Shown here: positions 39,249-51,206 of the stretch, piece by piece | How positions within the stretch are numbered: position 1 is the stretch's first letter | Layout: each line of letters opens with the position of its first letter | NCBI GenBank assembly: GCA_031674855.1 | Contig: CP125275.1 | Location: 186,001 to 250,000, forward strand | Direction of reading: 5' to 3' | Source: CGIF01 sp031674855 | GTDB lineage: Bacteria > Bacillota_I > Bacilli_A > Mycoplasmatales > CGIF01 | Length of the DNA: 64,000 nt | Program-made: the position numbers and the translations under genes | The notes under the pieces: generated by a model | Databases searched by the model: none | What the model was told of the DNA's origin: nothing | What the model saw: the letters and a program-made list of their open reading frames with translations, nothing else

Positions 39249-39511
39249 ATGCCAATCGAGGAAGAAAAAAAAAGCAAGGAAAAACAAGCTAGAAATCGTA
39301 AACACAAGACATTAATAAAAAATCAGTTTAAAAAAGTTGAGATTTTCTTGCAAGGGAGCAAAGATAATAAAGACGAATTAAAAAAATTGATTGCTGAAAC
39401 GCAGAGTATTTTAGATAAAGCTAAAAAAAAAAAGTAATTCATATAAATAAGTCTGCTCGTAAGAAGAGTCAGTTATACAAAAAATTACTGAACGAAAAAG
39501 GAAAAAAATAG
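39249..39511 (+). CDS. rpsT: Ribosomal protein S20, frame broken in an A11 run
   Basis: The N-terminal part, KSKEKQARNRKHKTLIKNQF, and the helix LKKLIAETQSILDKAKKK fit S20. The conserved C-terminal VIHINKSARKKSQLYKKLLN follows only in another frame; the break is in 11 consecutive A at 39423-39433 (A9 or A12 would be in frame). Total about 87 residues, the usual S20 size. S20 is a primary binder of 16S rRNA. The lesion in such a gene suggests sequencing error, or rescue by transcriptional slippage. Confidence 0.85.
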
Positions 39512-39557
39512 TTAAAGATAAACTTAATTGTTTTTTGATTAATTGATTATAAAAATA

Positions 39558-41168
39558 GTGAAAAAAATCTTAAAACCAGGAATAGAAATTGTTGAAATAA
39601 GTTCTGAAAAAATTATTTTAAAAACTGTTTATTCTTGAGCTTTTTGTTTAAATGCTAATTCTGAAAAAAAAACAAAATACTATTCTCTTCCCAATAATAT
39701 TCTCGAATATCAAAAATTACAAAGAGTGATTTTAAATCATGATTTTTCAAAAAATGAACCCAATTATTCTTTAATTGAAAAGGATCTTCCAAAATTGAGA
39801 AAATATCAATTAGAAGATGTAAAGTCATTAAGTAAATTAAAAAGCGTGGCAATTTTTAATGAAATGCGTACTGGCAAAACCCCAACTTCTTTGATAACTT
39901 TTAAGGAGTGGCCAGTCGATAATTTGATAATTATAACTCCGAGCATTTTACAACAACAGTGGCAAAAATCGGTTGAGAAATGATTGAGAAAACCAGCCTA
40001 TATTGTAAGTTATTTAGATAAAGAGTGGCGTTACAATTTTTATCAAAAATTACTGAGTGAAAAAGAACTAATTATTATTGTTTCCAAAGATATTTTTAAA
40101 ATTGATAGTCCTCAGTTTAAAAAAATCAAAAAAAAAAAAGGAACTAATATTCCTTATTGTGTCATTGTTGATGAGGCTCATTTTCTGCGTAATTATCAAT
40201 CGCAACAAAGCAAAAGCATTTATGTTGTCAAAGATGCTGCTTACAAAATAGCCCTTACCGGAACTCCTGTTGTTAATCGTTCGTTGGATTTGTTTGGTAT
40301 TCTCAAATTTTTGGATCCCGAAACTTATTCGTCTTACTGAAGATTTGCTGAAGAATATTTTCACATTCAAAAAACCGAATTTCGGAAAGGAAAAAAAGTA
40401 TATAAAATTTTTCAAGTCAGAGATTTTAAAAGCGAACGTTCGAAAATAGGATTGCAGGAAAAATTGAATAAATTTTCAGTCAATCGAAAACAAAAAGAAG
40501 TTTTGCCTTGAATGCCATCAATTATTTATCAAAAAGAATATTTATTGATGAAAGATGAACAATGAAATAATTATCTGCAATTGCAAGAAAAGTGAAAAAA
40601 TTATCAATCGCTTGAGGTTTTAGCTAATCTAAAAACCCTGACTCTTTATCCACCCGCTTTAGGTTTTTCTGAAATAGGAGTAAAAATAAATTTTCTAGTC
40701 AATTTTTTGCAAGAAAGAACTGAACAAAGCATCATAATTTTTTCCACACGTAGTGATACCTTTTTAGAGCCCTTGGCTAAAATTTTAGCTGAAAAAAAAA
40801 TTGAAGCCGGACTTATTATTGGCAAGACTAATCACCAAAAACGTGAAGAAAATATCGAAAGATTTCAAGAAAAAAAATTAAAAATTTTGTTGTGTAACAT
40901 TCAAAGTGGGGGAGTGGGATTGAATCTCAGTCGAGCCGAAACCATCATTTTTGCCGACCGTAGTTACTCGCCGGCTGATAATGAACAAGCTGAAGCACGT
41001 TTTTTACCTCCTACTGATGCTGATTCTTCCCATGTTCGTTTAGTGATTGACCTTGTCTGTCAAGGAACTATTGATGAAAAAGTTCTTAAATTGCTAAAAA
41101 AAAAAGAAGATATAATCAAAATGGTTAGTAACAATCCGAGCTATTTTTTTCTTAGTTATATTTGTTAA
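39558..41168 (+). CDS. SNF2-family helicase/ATPase
   Basis: 536 residues from GTG 39558. Helicase motifs: NEMRTGKTPTSLI (I), IITPSILQQQW (Ia), VDEAHFLRN (II, DEAH), LTGTPVVN (III), then the C-terminal lobe with IIFSTRSDTF (IV), LLCNIQSGGVGLNLSRAET (V) and NEQAEARFLP (VI; the usual Q-x-x-GR reads Q-x-E-AR). It would translocate on double-stranded DNA. No additional domain. Seven UGA-Trp. Placed between rpsT and glyS. Confidence 0.85.
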
Positions 41169-41194
41169 TATAGCTTGAATATTAAAATAAGTTA

Positions 41195-42580
41195 ATGAAT
41201 GAATCAAAAGATCTTTCTAGTTACTTAAAACATTACGGATTTTTGTTGCCTAATGCGGAAATTTATGGAGGATTAGCTAAATCTTGAGATTTAGGTCCTT
41301 ACGGAACTGAATTAAAAAGAAATTTAAAAAATTTGTGATGAAAATATTTTGTTACTTCCAGCCCCTACAATGTTGGCTGTGATAGTTTGATAATTACTCA
41401 TCCACAAGTTTTAGAAGCTTCGGGTCATCGAAAGAACTTTTGTGATTGGTTAGTTGAGTGCAAGAACTGTCGTAAAAGATATCGATTAGATAATTTAGTT
41501 AATTCTGATGATTTTTCTTCTTTTTTAGAAATGGATGATAAAAGCAGTTATTTTTTGGAAGTTGGTTGTAATAATTGTGGTAAAAAAGACTTTAGTTCTC
41601 CTCGACAATTTAATTTACTTTTATCTACTGACTTAGAAATTACCGACGGTAAAGAAAGTATTGTTTATTTGCGTCCGGAAACTTGTCAAGGTATATTTAC
41701 TAATTTCGTGTCTATTCAGCAAAGCACTCATCGTCAATTGCCTTTTGGAATTGGCCAAATTGGCAAAAGTTTCCGTAACGAAATAACTCTTCATCATGGA
41801 ATCTTTCGTACTCGAGAATTTGAGCAAATGGAATTAGAGTTTTTTTGTCAAAATGAAGATAGTGAAAAATGATGAGAGTATTGAACAAATAGAGCTTGAA
41901 GTTTTTTTGGTAAAGTGATCACTAATGATCCAACTAAAAGAAAACAAGTAGACTTAAAGAGCGAAGAGTTACCCCATTATGCTAAAAAAACTCAAGATCT
42001 TTATTTCAATTATAGATTTGGATGGGGAGAGTTATGTAGCAATAGTCATCGGGGTAATTATGATTTAACTCAACACAGTAAATATTCTAAAAAAAATCTC
42101 AGTATTAACGGAATCATTCCCGAAGTAATCGAAGTTTCTTTTGGAGTGGAAAGATTAATGTTAGCAATATTAGAAAATGCTTATCACGAAGAAATAAAAA
42201 TTAATGATGATGGCACTAGTTCTATCATTCGTTCTTTTTTAAAACTACCACCTTTATTGGCACCTTTTTTTGTTGCAATTATCCCCTTAAGCAAACAGTT
42301 GAAAGAAAAGTCTCATCAACTTTATCTTGACCTGCTTTTGAACGTTGATTTTAACCTTGCTTATGAGGAAGCTCCTAATATTGGTAAGGCTTACCGACGT
42401 CAAGATGCCATCGGAACCTTTTATTGCATAGTGATTGATTTTCAAACAATTCAGGATGAAACTGTTACTTTGCGTTATCGTGACAGCACGGAACAAGAAA
42501 AAAAAAGAATAAATATCGTCGAACTTAAAAATCATTTAAATGTTTTATACGAAAAAAATAAACAACAATTCACTAAATAA
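41195..42580 (+). CDS. glyS: Glycyl-tRNA synthetase (single-chain, alpha2 type)
   Basis: 461 residues. Class II enzyme: GGLAKSWDLGPYGTELKRNL, motif 2 region QIGKSFRNEITLHHGIFRTR, and motif 3 SFGVERLMLAILE, then the anticodon-binding domain (FFVAIIPLSKQLKEKSHQLY). The tandem UGA-UGA falls on the conserved Trp-Trp after NLKNL, strong support for UGA = Trp. The next gene starts 41 nt before its end. Confidence 0.96.
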
Positions 42581-43802
42581 AAAAAATAGAAGTCTTATTC
42601 TGAAATTTTTGTTCTTCTTTGTTCTGATTTTCGCAATATTAATTGGAATAAGTTTTTATTGAGAATCTAATCAACCGAAATTATTCTATGATTATGAAAA
42701 GGAATTAGGTGCACAAAAAGAAAATCCTACTAACTGAGAAGTTGGTAGTCTTATTTTAACTATTCATGATATGGAAAGATCGATTACTTGATCTTTGAAT
42801 GACAAAAATGAAAACAGATTACTAAAAAAAAGTGAAATAAAACAATTTATTGAAGAACTGCAAGAAATTTCTCGAAAAAATAGTCAAATTTTAAAAGATA
42901 TTGATTTAACTCTTTTGGATTCAGAAGCATTATTTTTGCTTTATTCTCAACTTTATGAGCAAGGAAAGTCTTTGGTGAGATTAAAAAAAAAAGTAATTGA
43001 AAAAATTCCTTATAATTATGAAGAGTCTCAAAAGCAATTTGCTTATGATCAAAAAAAATGAGAAGCTTCTTGTTCAGAAACGGAATCAATTTGAGAGATG
43101 AATAGGTGATTAACTAAATGGTACAAGAAATTTATTGAAGAAAAGTTAAGGCTCGAACAAAATGAAAAAGTGCCGACTCATTACATCAAGCCAATTTCAG
43201 TTGGTAGTCAAAGAAATCAGAATTTTTATTGAAGTGACATAGCTAATTTTAAAAAGTTATGAGAATATCGAATGAAAGATGATAATGGAATAGAGAAAAA
43301 TGAAACAGTCGATCTTAGTCAGCCGCTTTTGATTAAATTCAACGGCTATGGAGGATTTTTAAATGAAGAAGAGAGAAAAAATTCTTGTGAAAATTCTTCG
43401 ATTCTAGGAGTAACTATATTTCCTAAACCAATAACTATAAGAAATAATGAAAAAGGAATAGAATTTTCTATCTTTTATAAGAATATGCTTCCAATAATCA
43501 TTAAGTTGAGAAAAGAGATTTTTTTTAATCGATTAGGCTATAATAAGTGAATAACTTTTTTAAATAAAGATGAAGGAATAAGATATCTTGATATTTCCTT
43601 TGGCCAAGTAATTGAAACTATTGCTCATGAGCTAGCTCATGCTGTCGTCACTTCGCTTTTCGGGGAATATTCAGGTGAATATGATGGTAAAGGTCATGGA
43701 AAAATCCACGATGATTTTACTAAAAGGATTGAAGCAATGATGAGGGAAGATTTTGATTTTTATGAGTTTGAAAGATGATGGAAACAAAAAGATGGTAAAT
43801 AA
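42540..43802 (+). CDS. Membrane-anchored zinc metallopeptidase-like protein (HExxH)
   Basis: 420 residues. ATG 42540 lies inside the end of glyS. An N-terminal TM/signal anchor (LKFLFFFVLIFAILIGISFY, residues 20-40) leads to a probably extracellular region. The zincin motif IAHELAHAVV is at about residue 363, followed 20-odd residues later by DGKGHGKIHDDF, where a third ligand could lie. The family is not identified. It could process surface or host proteins. The stop overlaps the start of cmk. Confidence 0.65.
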
Positions 43803-44457
43803 AATTAATATTGCTATTGATGGACCGGCTGGCTCGGGAAAGACTACTGTAGGTCTTTTATTATCTAAAAAGTTAAATTATAAATTTCTTGATAGCGGGT
43901 TACTTTATCGCCACTTTGCTTATTTTTTTGAGAAAAATAAATTTTTTTTTGATAAGGCAGAAAATTTAATTCCTTGTTGAAATCATTGATTAAAAACAAA
44001 AAAGAAAAGTTTGCTTTTTGATTTAGAAAAGGAGAGAAAAAACCTTAACTCTTCTGAAGTTAATAATTTAGTTCCTCATTTATCTCAGATTCCCAAATTG
44101 CGGAAAATTATTCTTTTGTTTCAGCGAGAGTTGACTCAAAGCAAAGGTTGAATAGTAATTGGAAGAGATATAACTTCTGTAGTTTTGCCTAAAGCTGAAA
44201 TAAAAGTTTTTCTTACTGCTAGTTTAGATGAAAGGGTTAAACGAAGAGGTAATGAATTAGATTTAAAAAAGACAAAACAGGAGATGCAAGAAAGAGATAA
44301 GCGAGATAAAACAAGGAAAATTTCTCCTTTGATAAAAACTCTTAACAGTTGAGAATTAGATAACACTAATTTATCTGTTGAAGAAAGTGTAGAAAAAATA
44401 CTAACTTATTTTTATAAGTTGAAGTTAAAAAACTGACTTGGTAGCAAAAAATATTAA
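43792..44457 (+). CDS. cmk: Cytidylate kinase
   Basis: 221 residues. INIAIDGPAGSGKTTVGLLL (Walker A), FLDSGLLYRHFAYF (CMP-site, normally D-T/S-G-x-x-Y-R), GRDITSVVLPKAEIKVFLTA and the lid RDKRDKTRKISPL fit the family. The usual length is about 225. It makes CDP/dCDP. ATG 43792 overlaps the metallopeptidase stop by 11 nt, so it is co-translated. Confidence 0.92.
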
Positions 44458-44458
44458 T

Positions 44459-45490
44459 ATGTCATCAAAAAAAGAAATTAAAGATGAGGAAAATACTTCT
44501 CTTCTTCACCGAATCCAAGAAATCATCGAAAACACTAAAAAAGAATTCGGTGAAGATTCAGTTAGCACCTTAGAAGAAAATGGAAAATGTGGTAGAAGAT
44601 CTCTGTCGACTGGAAGCCTTTTACTAGACCGAATAACAGATACTAATGGTTACGTTTATGGAACCATCATAGAAATATTTGGTCAGCCTGGTGTTGGAAA
44701 ATCAACCTTGGCTCTCCAAGCAATAAGAGAATGTCAAAGGCAAAAAGAAATGGCCGCTTACATCGACTTAGAAAATAAATTGGGGAAAAATAACGAATAT
44801 GCTAAGAACATCGGTGTAAACACTGAACAATTAATTAGCTTTAAAGCTCAGGGGGGGGAAGAAGTTTTTAGTTTCATTGATAAAGCAATTGAAAAGGGAA
44901 TAAATTTATTTGTGATAGACTCAGTTCCAGCTTTAGTATCAAAATCTCATCTAGAAAAAGGTCCAGAAGGTCAAGGTATTGCTTCAAAAGCTCGCCTAAT
45001 TTCCGAAAGATTACCAATCAGTAACTTAAAAATGCGTGATAAGGAAGTAATTCTAATATTTATTAACCAAGTAAGGGAAGATCTTTCAAGCGGACTCTTT
45101 GGTCCTAAAATAACTACACCAGGCGGATGAACTTTAGACTTTCATGCTAGTTTGCGGATTATGTTAAAACCCAAGGAAGCAATTCAAAAAGGAACAGAAC
45201 GTATCGGTACAAAGATTCAAGCTACTGTAATGAAAAATAGTTTCGGATTTCAGGGCAAAAAAATTGAATTAGAAATTATTTTTGGCAAAGGAATTCAGAA
45301 AGAGAGAGAATTAGTAGATTTGGCCACAGAACTAAATATTATCCAAAAAAGCGGCAATTGATATTCTTACAAAGAAAATAAGTTAGGAAATGGCAAGGAA
45401 AATGTCACTGATTATCTAGCAGAAAATAAAAAATTATCTGAAGAAATTGAAAAGGAAATTAGCAAAAAATTCGAAATAAAACCAAATTAA
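44459..45490 (+). CDS. recA: RecA-family recombinase, divergent
   Basis: 343 residues. YGTIIEIFGQPGVGKSTLAL (Walker A; classic RecA has GPESSGKT), AAYIDLENKLG, INLFVIDSVPALVSK (Walker B), ILIFINQVRE and a TTPGG block preceding FHASLR are all RecA positions. The departures in the Walker A and the loop regions make it a divergent RecA. It promotes strand exchange on ATP-coated filaments. It is 1 nt after cmk and upstream of dUTPase and ERF, a recombination-centred cluster. Confidence 0.85.
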
Positions 45491-45514
45491 AGCAAAACTA
45501 TAAAAAAACATAAA

Positions 45515-46087
45515 ATGATTACTTTAAAAATTATAAAAGACTTGCAATCAAAGCAGCAAGAACTAGATAAGTTCATTATTGAAGAAAACAAAATTGATGA
45601 TGTCGGAAGTAGTTCTTTTTTAATTCGTATCAAAATCGCTCTTTTGACTGAAATTGGCGAATTAGCCAATGAAATAAAAACTTTCAAGCATTGAAAAAAG
45701 GATAAAACAATTGATTTAACAAAAGCTCGAGAGGAATTAATTGACTGTTTGCATTTTTACTTAAGTTGAACAAATATTTTTCAAATTGACTTTTCTGATT
45801 ATAAATTTAAAAAATCTAGTCTTGAAAGTGATTATAATGAACTTTTGACATCTTTTTTTTCTGAAACTGAATTATTCAATATAAACAAAAATAATCTTGA
45901 AGAAGAAAATTATAAAAATAGTTTTTTAAAAAAAATCGATGAAGAAAAATGCAAAAGTAATTTTTATCGTTGATTAATAATTTTTGAAGAATTGGCTCAG
46001 AAGTTGGGAATGAATGAAAAAGATATCGAAAGTTGATATTTAAAAAAGAATCAAATTAATCGAGTTAGACAAAAAAGTAATTATTAA
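45515..46087 (+). CDS. dut: Dimeric all-alpha dUTPase
   Basis: 190 residues. The MazG-like fold metal sites are visible: LLTEIGELANEIKTFKHWKK (E-x-x-E) and REELIDCLHFYLSW (E-x-x-D), then a second helix pair in the C-terminal half. This is the type found in Mollicutes and Gram-positive phages. It keeps uracil out of DNA. Four UGA-Trp. It follows recA by 24 nt. Confidence 0.88.
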
Positions 46088-46141
46088 TATCTCTTTATTT
46101 TTCTATTTTTTTAAAAATAGGTATTTAGTTAAAATGATATT

Positions 46142-46642
46142 ATGGAAAAATTAAACATTCACTTCAAAATCAACAAAATTCAATCAGAAATCAAAGAATT
46201 AATCCGAACTGAGGAAAATAAGTTTCAAAAATACTTCTTTTTTAATGAATTGCAGATTTTACAACTACTTAAACCTTTATTAGATAAGTATCATTTAACT
46301 CTTCTTCTGAGTGATGATGTGACTCAATCTTTTATTCATGAAAAAGAAGGCAAAGAGCATTATGTTAAATATCTTAAGAAGTTAGAAATAGTAGATGCAG
46401 AAAAACCCGATAGCAAACTAATATTTAATTTTTGAGCTGGTGGTCAAAACACGGACTTGGCCAAAGCCAAAGGTTCCGCGGAAACCTATGCGATTAAATA
46501 TTTTCTGACTAAGTTCTTTTTAATTCCAGTTAAAGATGAGTCAGATCCGGATTATCAGCAATCAAAAAACGATGGAATGACTAATGAAGAAAGAAAGTCA
46601 GTTAGTGATTTTCTAAAAAAACATGATTGAAATAAAAAGTAA
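46142..46642 (+). CDS. ERF-family single-strand annealing protein
   Basis: 166 residues. FNELQILQLLKPLLDKYHLT and FNFWAGGQNTDLAKAKGSAE then TYAIKYFLTKFFLIPVKDE match the ERF pattern: a helical start, then G-x-A-x-TYA-x-x-Y-x-L-x-x-x-F. ERF proteins are phage-type recombinases that anneal complementary single strands. The DPD ending of the core (SDPDYQQ) is typical. It lies after dut, suggesting a captured phage module. Confidence 0.75.
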
Positions 46643-46722
46643 AAAACTTTGAAAGATAATTAAATTATTTTTTTAAAATTTTTAAAACTTAATACATGAA
46701 TTTATTTAAGATTGATTATTAA

Positions 46723-47688
46723 ATGTTTCATAAAATTTTTGAAAATAAAAGTCGAAAATATATTTTGGCTATTTCGGGTGGTCCGGACAGCATGTTTTTA
46801 TTGGACAACATGAGACAATTAGGATATAATTTTGTTGTTGCTCATGTTAATTATAAAAAAAGACAGGATAGCGACTTAGATGAAAAAATAGTTAGAGATT
46901 ATTGCCAAAATTATTCTTTAGTTTTTGAAATTAAATCATTAAAAGAAACAGACTATTCTCCAAAAATTAACTTTCAGTCTCAAGCTCGGCAAATTAGATA
47001 TGTTTTTTTTCAAAAATTAGCAGAAAAGTATCAAACTAAATATATCGTGACGGCTCATCATTATGATGATCATTTGGAGACCTACTTATTACAAAAAAAA
47101 AAAAAGTCATTAGTTGATTATTGAGGCTTGTCAAAAAAGACAAATTTAGATAATTATTTTATACTTCGTCCTCTTTTATCTCTTAATAAGAGTTATATTT
47201 ATTCTTATTTGTCGAAAAAAAAAATAAGCCACGCTACCGATTTTACTAATAAATTACCCCTTTATCAACGCAATATTATTCGACAAAAGTTGAGTGTTTT
47301 GAATGAACTAGAAAAGGAAAATCTAGAAAAGGAAATTAGCGAAGAAAATAAGGTGTTGGCTGTAACTAAAAAGACAGTTGAGACTGCTATCAAAAATCTG
47401 ATTATTTCTTCTCACAATCTTCAACTTGATAAAAATTTTGAGTATTCTTCTGAAGTTAGACTTCGCTTGCTTTATTATTGAATCAATAATGCAACCAATG
47501 GACTTCTACAAAAAAAAAAAAAGCAACTTCTCAAAGAAATTTATAAGCAGTTATTTATAAGTAAAAAAAAAAATTTGACTATAGAATTAGGAAATAATCT
47601 TTATATATTCAAAGGTAATAATCAAGCCCTTATTTCACCTATTAAAATATATTATAATGAGAGAAAGGGCTTCGTTAAAGAAAGATAA
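46723..47688 (+). CDS. tilS: tRNA(Ile)-lysidine synthase
   Basis: 321 residues. PP-loop SGGPDSMFLL (residues 19-28), NYKKRQDSDLDEKIVRDYC, and TAHHYDDHLETYLLQ are TilS motifs. It converts C34 to lysidine in the AUA-reading tRNA-Ile. Two runs of 13 A (47093 and 47510) lie within the gene and are in frame here. It overlaps ftsH by 32 nt. Confidence 0.93.
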
Positions 47689-49633
47689 AAAAGTTTCTAC
47701 TTTAGAAAGTTGGTTAAGTCTGATTTTATTTTTAGGAGTCTTTATTGCGGCGATTTTTTTTCTTTTTGCCCAATTTTCTTCTCCAGATAATGTATCTTTT
47801 GAAATAAGAAAAAAAAACGACAATAAGGTAATAATTTACGGATTAGAAAGGAATCAAATTGATAAGATAGATTGGTCACAAGGAGCCAATTATACTGAAT
47901 ATGGTTTAAACAAAAAACAGTATCGATTATTTGGTAAAGGGAAGAGTTTTTTTAAAAACTTAGTTGGCAAACCAACTTATTACCAAGCTATCACTGAACT
48001 CGAAGAACATGAAATAAGAAATAAAGTGATAGAATTTGAGGGATTTGAAAATGTAAAAGACATAACGATTCCTAAAACTCAAAGGAAAATTAGATATGAT
48101 GCTTTCGAAGAGAAAGGTTGAGAAATAAAAGAATTAATCCAAATTATTTTTTGAATAGTTTCGATAATTGCTTCTCTTTGAATTATTGATATGATTTTTG
48201 GAACTAATTTTGTAGGAATTATTTCTTATCCATTTAGTTTTTTAAGAAAAGAAAAAAGAAAAATTATTGTTCCAAAGGTTGAATTCAAAGATGTAGGAGG
48301 ACTGCAAGAAGCCAAAGAAGAATTAGAAGAAATTGTTTCTTATTTTCGAAATCCTCAATCCTTTTGACAAGAAGGAGCCAAAGTTCCCAAGGGAGTTTTG
48401 ATGGTTGGTCCGCCGGGTAATGGTAAAACTTTACTAGCTCGTGCTTTGGCTGGCGAATGTCGTATACCTTTTCTTTTTCGTTCTGGTTCCGAATTTGAAG
48501 AAATGATGGTTGGAGTAGGAGCTCGCAGAATGAGAGAACTTTTTGAGCAAGCTCGTAGTTTTCCTCAAGGTTGCATTATTTTTATTGATGAAATTGATGC
48601 AATCGGTCGTAAGCGATATTCTGTTAATGGCGGTCATGCCGAACAAACTTTAAATCAACTATTAAATGAATTAGATGGTTTTCATCCTCGTGAAAATATC
48701 ATTATATTAGCGGCAACTAATTCCTCAAAAGTTTTGGATAGTGCGCTTTTACGTCCAGGTCGATTTGATCGTCAAATTTTTATACCACTTCCAAATTTGA
48801 AGGGTAGAAAAGACATTATTAAGATTTGTGCTAAAAAATTAACTTTAAAGAGTGATGTCGATCTTGAAGAAATAGCTGCCATGACTAAGGGATTAAGTGG
48901 AGCTCAAATTGCAAATATATTTAATGAAGCGTCCATTTTAGGTATTCGTTATGGTAAAAAAATAATTGATTTTGAAATGATTTTTGAAGCCTATGATCGA
49001 GTATTGATGGGCCCTTCGCTAACTAGTTATAGTTTAACTCCTGAAAAGAGAAGATTAGTTGCTTTTCACGAAGCTGGTCATGCTGTTGTCGGGATGAGTT
49101 TGCCCGAAACAATTGTCAAAAAAATTACTATTGTGCCACGTTGAACTTCAGGGGGATATACGTGAGTTACTTTGTACGGTAAGCAAGATGATGATAGTTT
49201 ATTAAACAAAAGTCAAATGTTAGCACACGTTATGTCTTCTTTAGGAGGTCGAGCTAGCGAAGAGTTGATTTTTGGCTCAGAAAATATTACCATGGGAGCT
49301 TATAGTGACTTTAAAAATGCTTCTGAAATAGTCCGAAGTTTAATCCTTCACTATGGTATGTCTGATTTAGGAATTATACCAACTCAAGAAAATTTTTTTT
49401 ATGGTGAAGGAATATCTCCCGAATTACCGGAAACTACTAAACAAAAAATTGAAAACGAGCGAGAAAAAATTATGAACACTTGCTGGGCAAAAGTTAAGTT
49501 GGTGCTTAAAAAGAAAAAAAGAGTGTTGAATTTATTTGCTGAAATACTTTTAGAAAAAAACTCTTTACAAAAAGAGGAAATTAATTATATTTTTATCAAT
49601 CAAATCTCTCCCTATATACTTTTATTAAATTAA
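47657..49633 (+). CDS. ftsH: ATP-dependent zinc metalloprotease FtsH
   Basis: 658 residues. Two TM helices flank an extracytoplasmic domain (about 18-40 and 160-185). The AAA+ part has GPPGNGKTLLARALAGE, IIFIDEIDAIGRKR and the second region of homology RPGRFDRQIF. The protease has HEAGHAVVG and the third ligand in YSDFKNASEIV. A UGA-Trp occurs where most FtsH proteins have Gly (PR-W). It degrades membrane and unstable cytosolic proteins. Confidence 0.96.
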
Positions 49634-49643
49634 GAATAATAAG

Positions 49644-51191
49644 ATGAAAAGCCGAAAAAAAACAGAATTAAAAAATGATTTGCAAAATCAAAGTACTTAT
49701 AATGTTTGACAACAGTATAATGAATTTATTCGTCGTCTTTATTTAGAAAAGCCAATCAAAAAACCAACCGGCAAGCAATTAACACTTAAATACTTAAGTA
49801 AGTTGGCTATTGTTTTTATCGGTGCCTTATTCACTACTCTTACTTTTTATTTTTTGATTGATCCTAATGGTTTGTATAATAGCGGATTAAATGGACTTTT
49901 GCAAGCAGCTTCCAAATTAATAGTAGGTCGTGTCAATATTGGATGAGCAAATTATTATTTTCTTTATTATGGATTAGGACTAACTACTAATTTATTGTTT
50001 ATTTTTTTTTTACGGTTATTTTTCAAAGCTAAATTAGAGATAATAAGTACTTCCATCTTCTACGTTTTATCACAAATTATTTGAACGCAGATATTCAAAC
50101 TTCTTAGTCTTAGAGAGTATGTTTTTAATCGTCTTAATCCTAGTAGTTGACAAGGATTAAGTGCCAATAGTCAATTATCTTTCACTTTACCTTATTACAT
50201 AGTAATTGCCGTTGTGGCTGCTATTATTCATACCTATGGATATAGTTTAATTTTTCAATCTCAAGCTACTCCAGGCGGATTAGAAATTTTTACTTCTCAT
50301 TTTTCTTCCGGCAAAGGAAAAAGAAAATTTTCTATCGGTGCTTTTATGAAGATTTTTGGCCTAGTTATTATCTTTTTGGTCACTTTGATTAATTTTTCTT
50401 TGATTGAAAATAATTACGAAATGAAAGAAAGTCTTCTTCAAAAAGAAATTGAGGAAAAAAAGAAAGAATTAAAGGAGGAAGGAGTTGAGATTGAAGGCAA
50501 AAAAACAGGAGAAATTCTTGAAGAGTGAAAAAATGAGATGAAGAGAGCTAATGACTTAAAAAAAGATGAAACTAGCGACGCCAAAGAAATTTTTAAAATT
50601 AGAGAAAAATATCGCCATCTCACTTCCCTTTTAAAAAGCAAAACTGGTTATAGCAAATTAGAGATTTATCCCCAAGAAGTTGAATATTATTTGCTAAAGA
50701 GCGAAGATAAAGAAATTAAGATGAGAGAAGAAAAACGAGAATTAGAAGAAAAACTGAATAGTTTTTCGGGAGAAGAGTTATCTCTTAAACTAAAGAGAAA
50801 AAATGACTTGGAGTCAAGAATTAAAGAAACTAAAAAAGAAAATGATAGATGAGTTGTAGCAAGATATTTAAGTTATATCACTAATAATGAAAGGCTGTGA
50901 GCTACTATGGTTTATATTTTTCTTTCTTCTTTCTTGATTAGTCAAATTTTCCCTCGGGATCAAATTATTATGCTTCGCCTTCATTCTACAAATGAAGATA
51001 ATCGCAATAAAGGATTGAGATTGTTAAAGAAATTCTCCCCCATTTATTACAATGTTTATCGCAAAAAGAATAGTGAGGAGGAGGTTGTTTATGTAGTAAG
51101 TTGTCACTTAAGTAAGTGGAATTATTATCTTTTAAAACCTTATTTAAAACAAGTTGGAACATCTTATTCTAGCGAGGCAAACTCAAATTAA
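49644..51191 (+). CDS. YitT/DUF2179-family membrane protein with coiled-coil insert
   Basis: 515 residues. Five hydrophobic segments in the first 270 residues with FQSQATPGGLEIFTSHFS, the hallmark of YitT proteins (PGG-x-D/E-I). Then an insert of about 130 residues that is strongly coiled-coil (KEIEEKKKELKEEG), a last TM segment (MVYIFLSSFLISQIF), and a C-terminal DUF2179 domain (VVYVVSCHLSKWNYYLLKPY). The insert is unusual. Function of the family is unknown. Confidence 0.75.
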
Positions 51192-51206
51192 GTTAAAAAT
51201 AATCAA

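Noticed and set aside
41195..41345. UGA as glycine (code 25)
   Set aside because: In GlyRS and IleRS the UGA codons fall on invariant Trp positions, and one coincides with the Trp of the Panacea P-W motif. The FtsH UGA at a usual Gly position is a single exception.
47093..47523. Frameshift in tilS at the A13 runs
   Set aside because: Both runs are in frame and the product is full length, so no lesion is present here.
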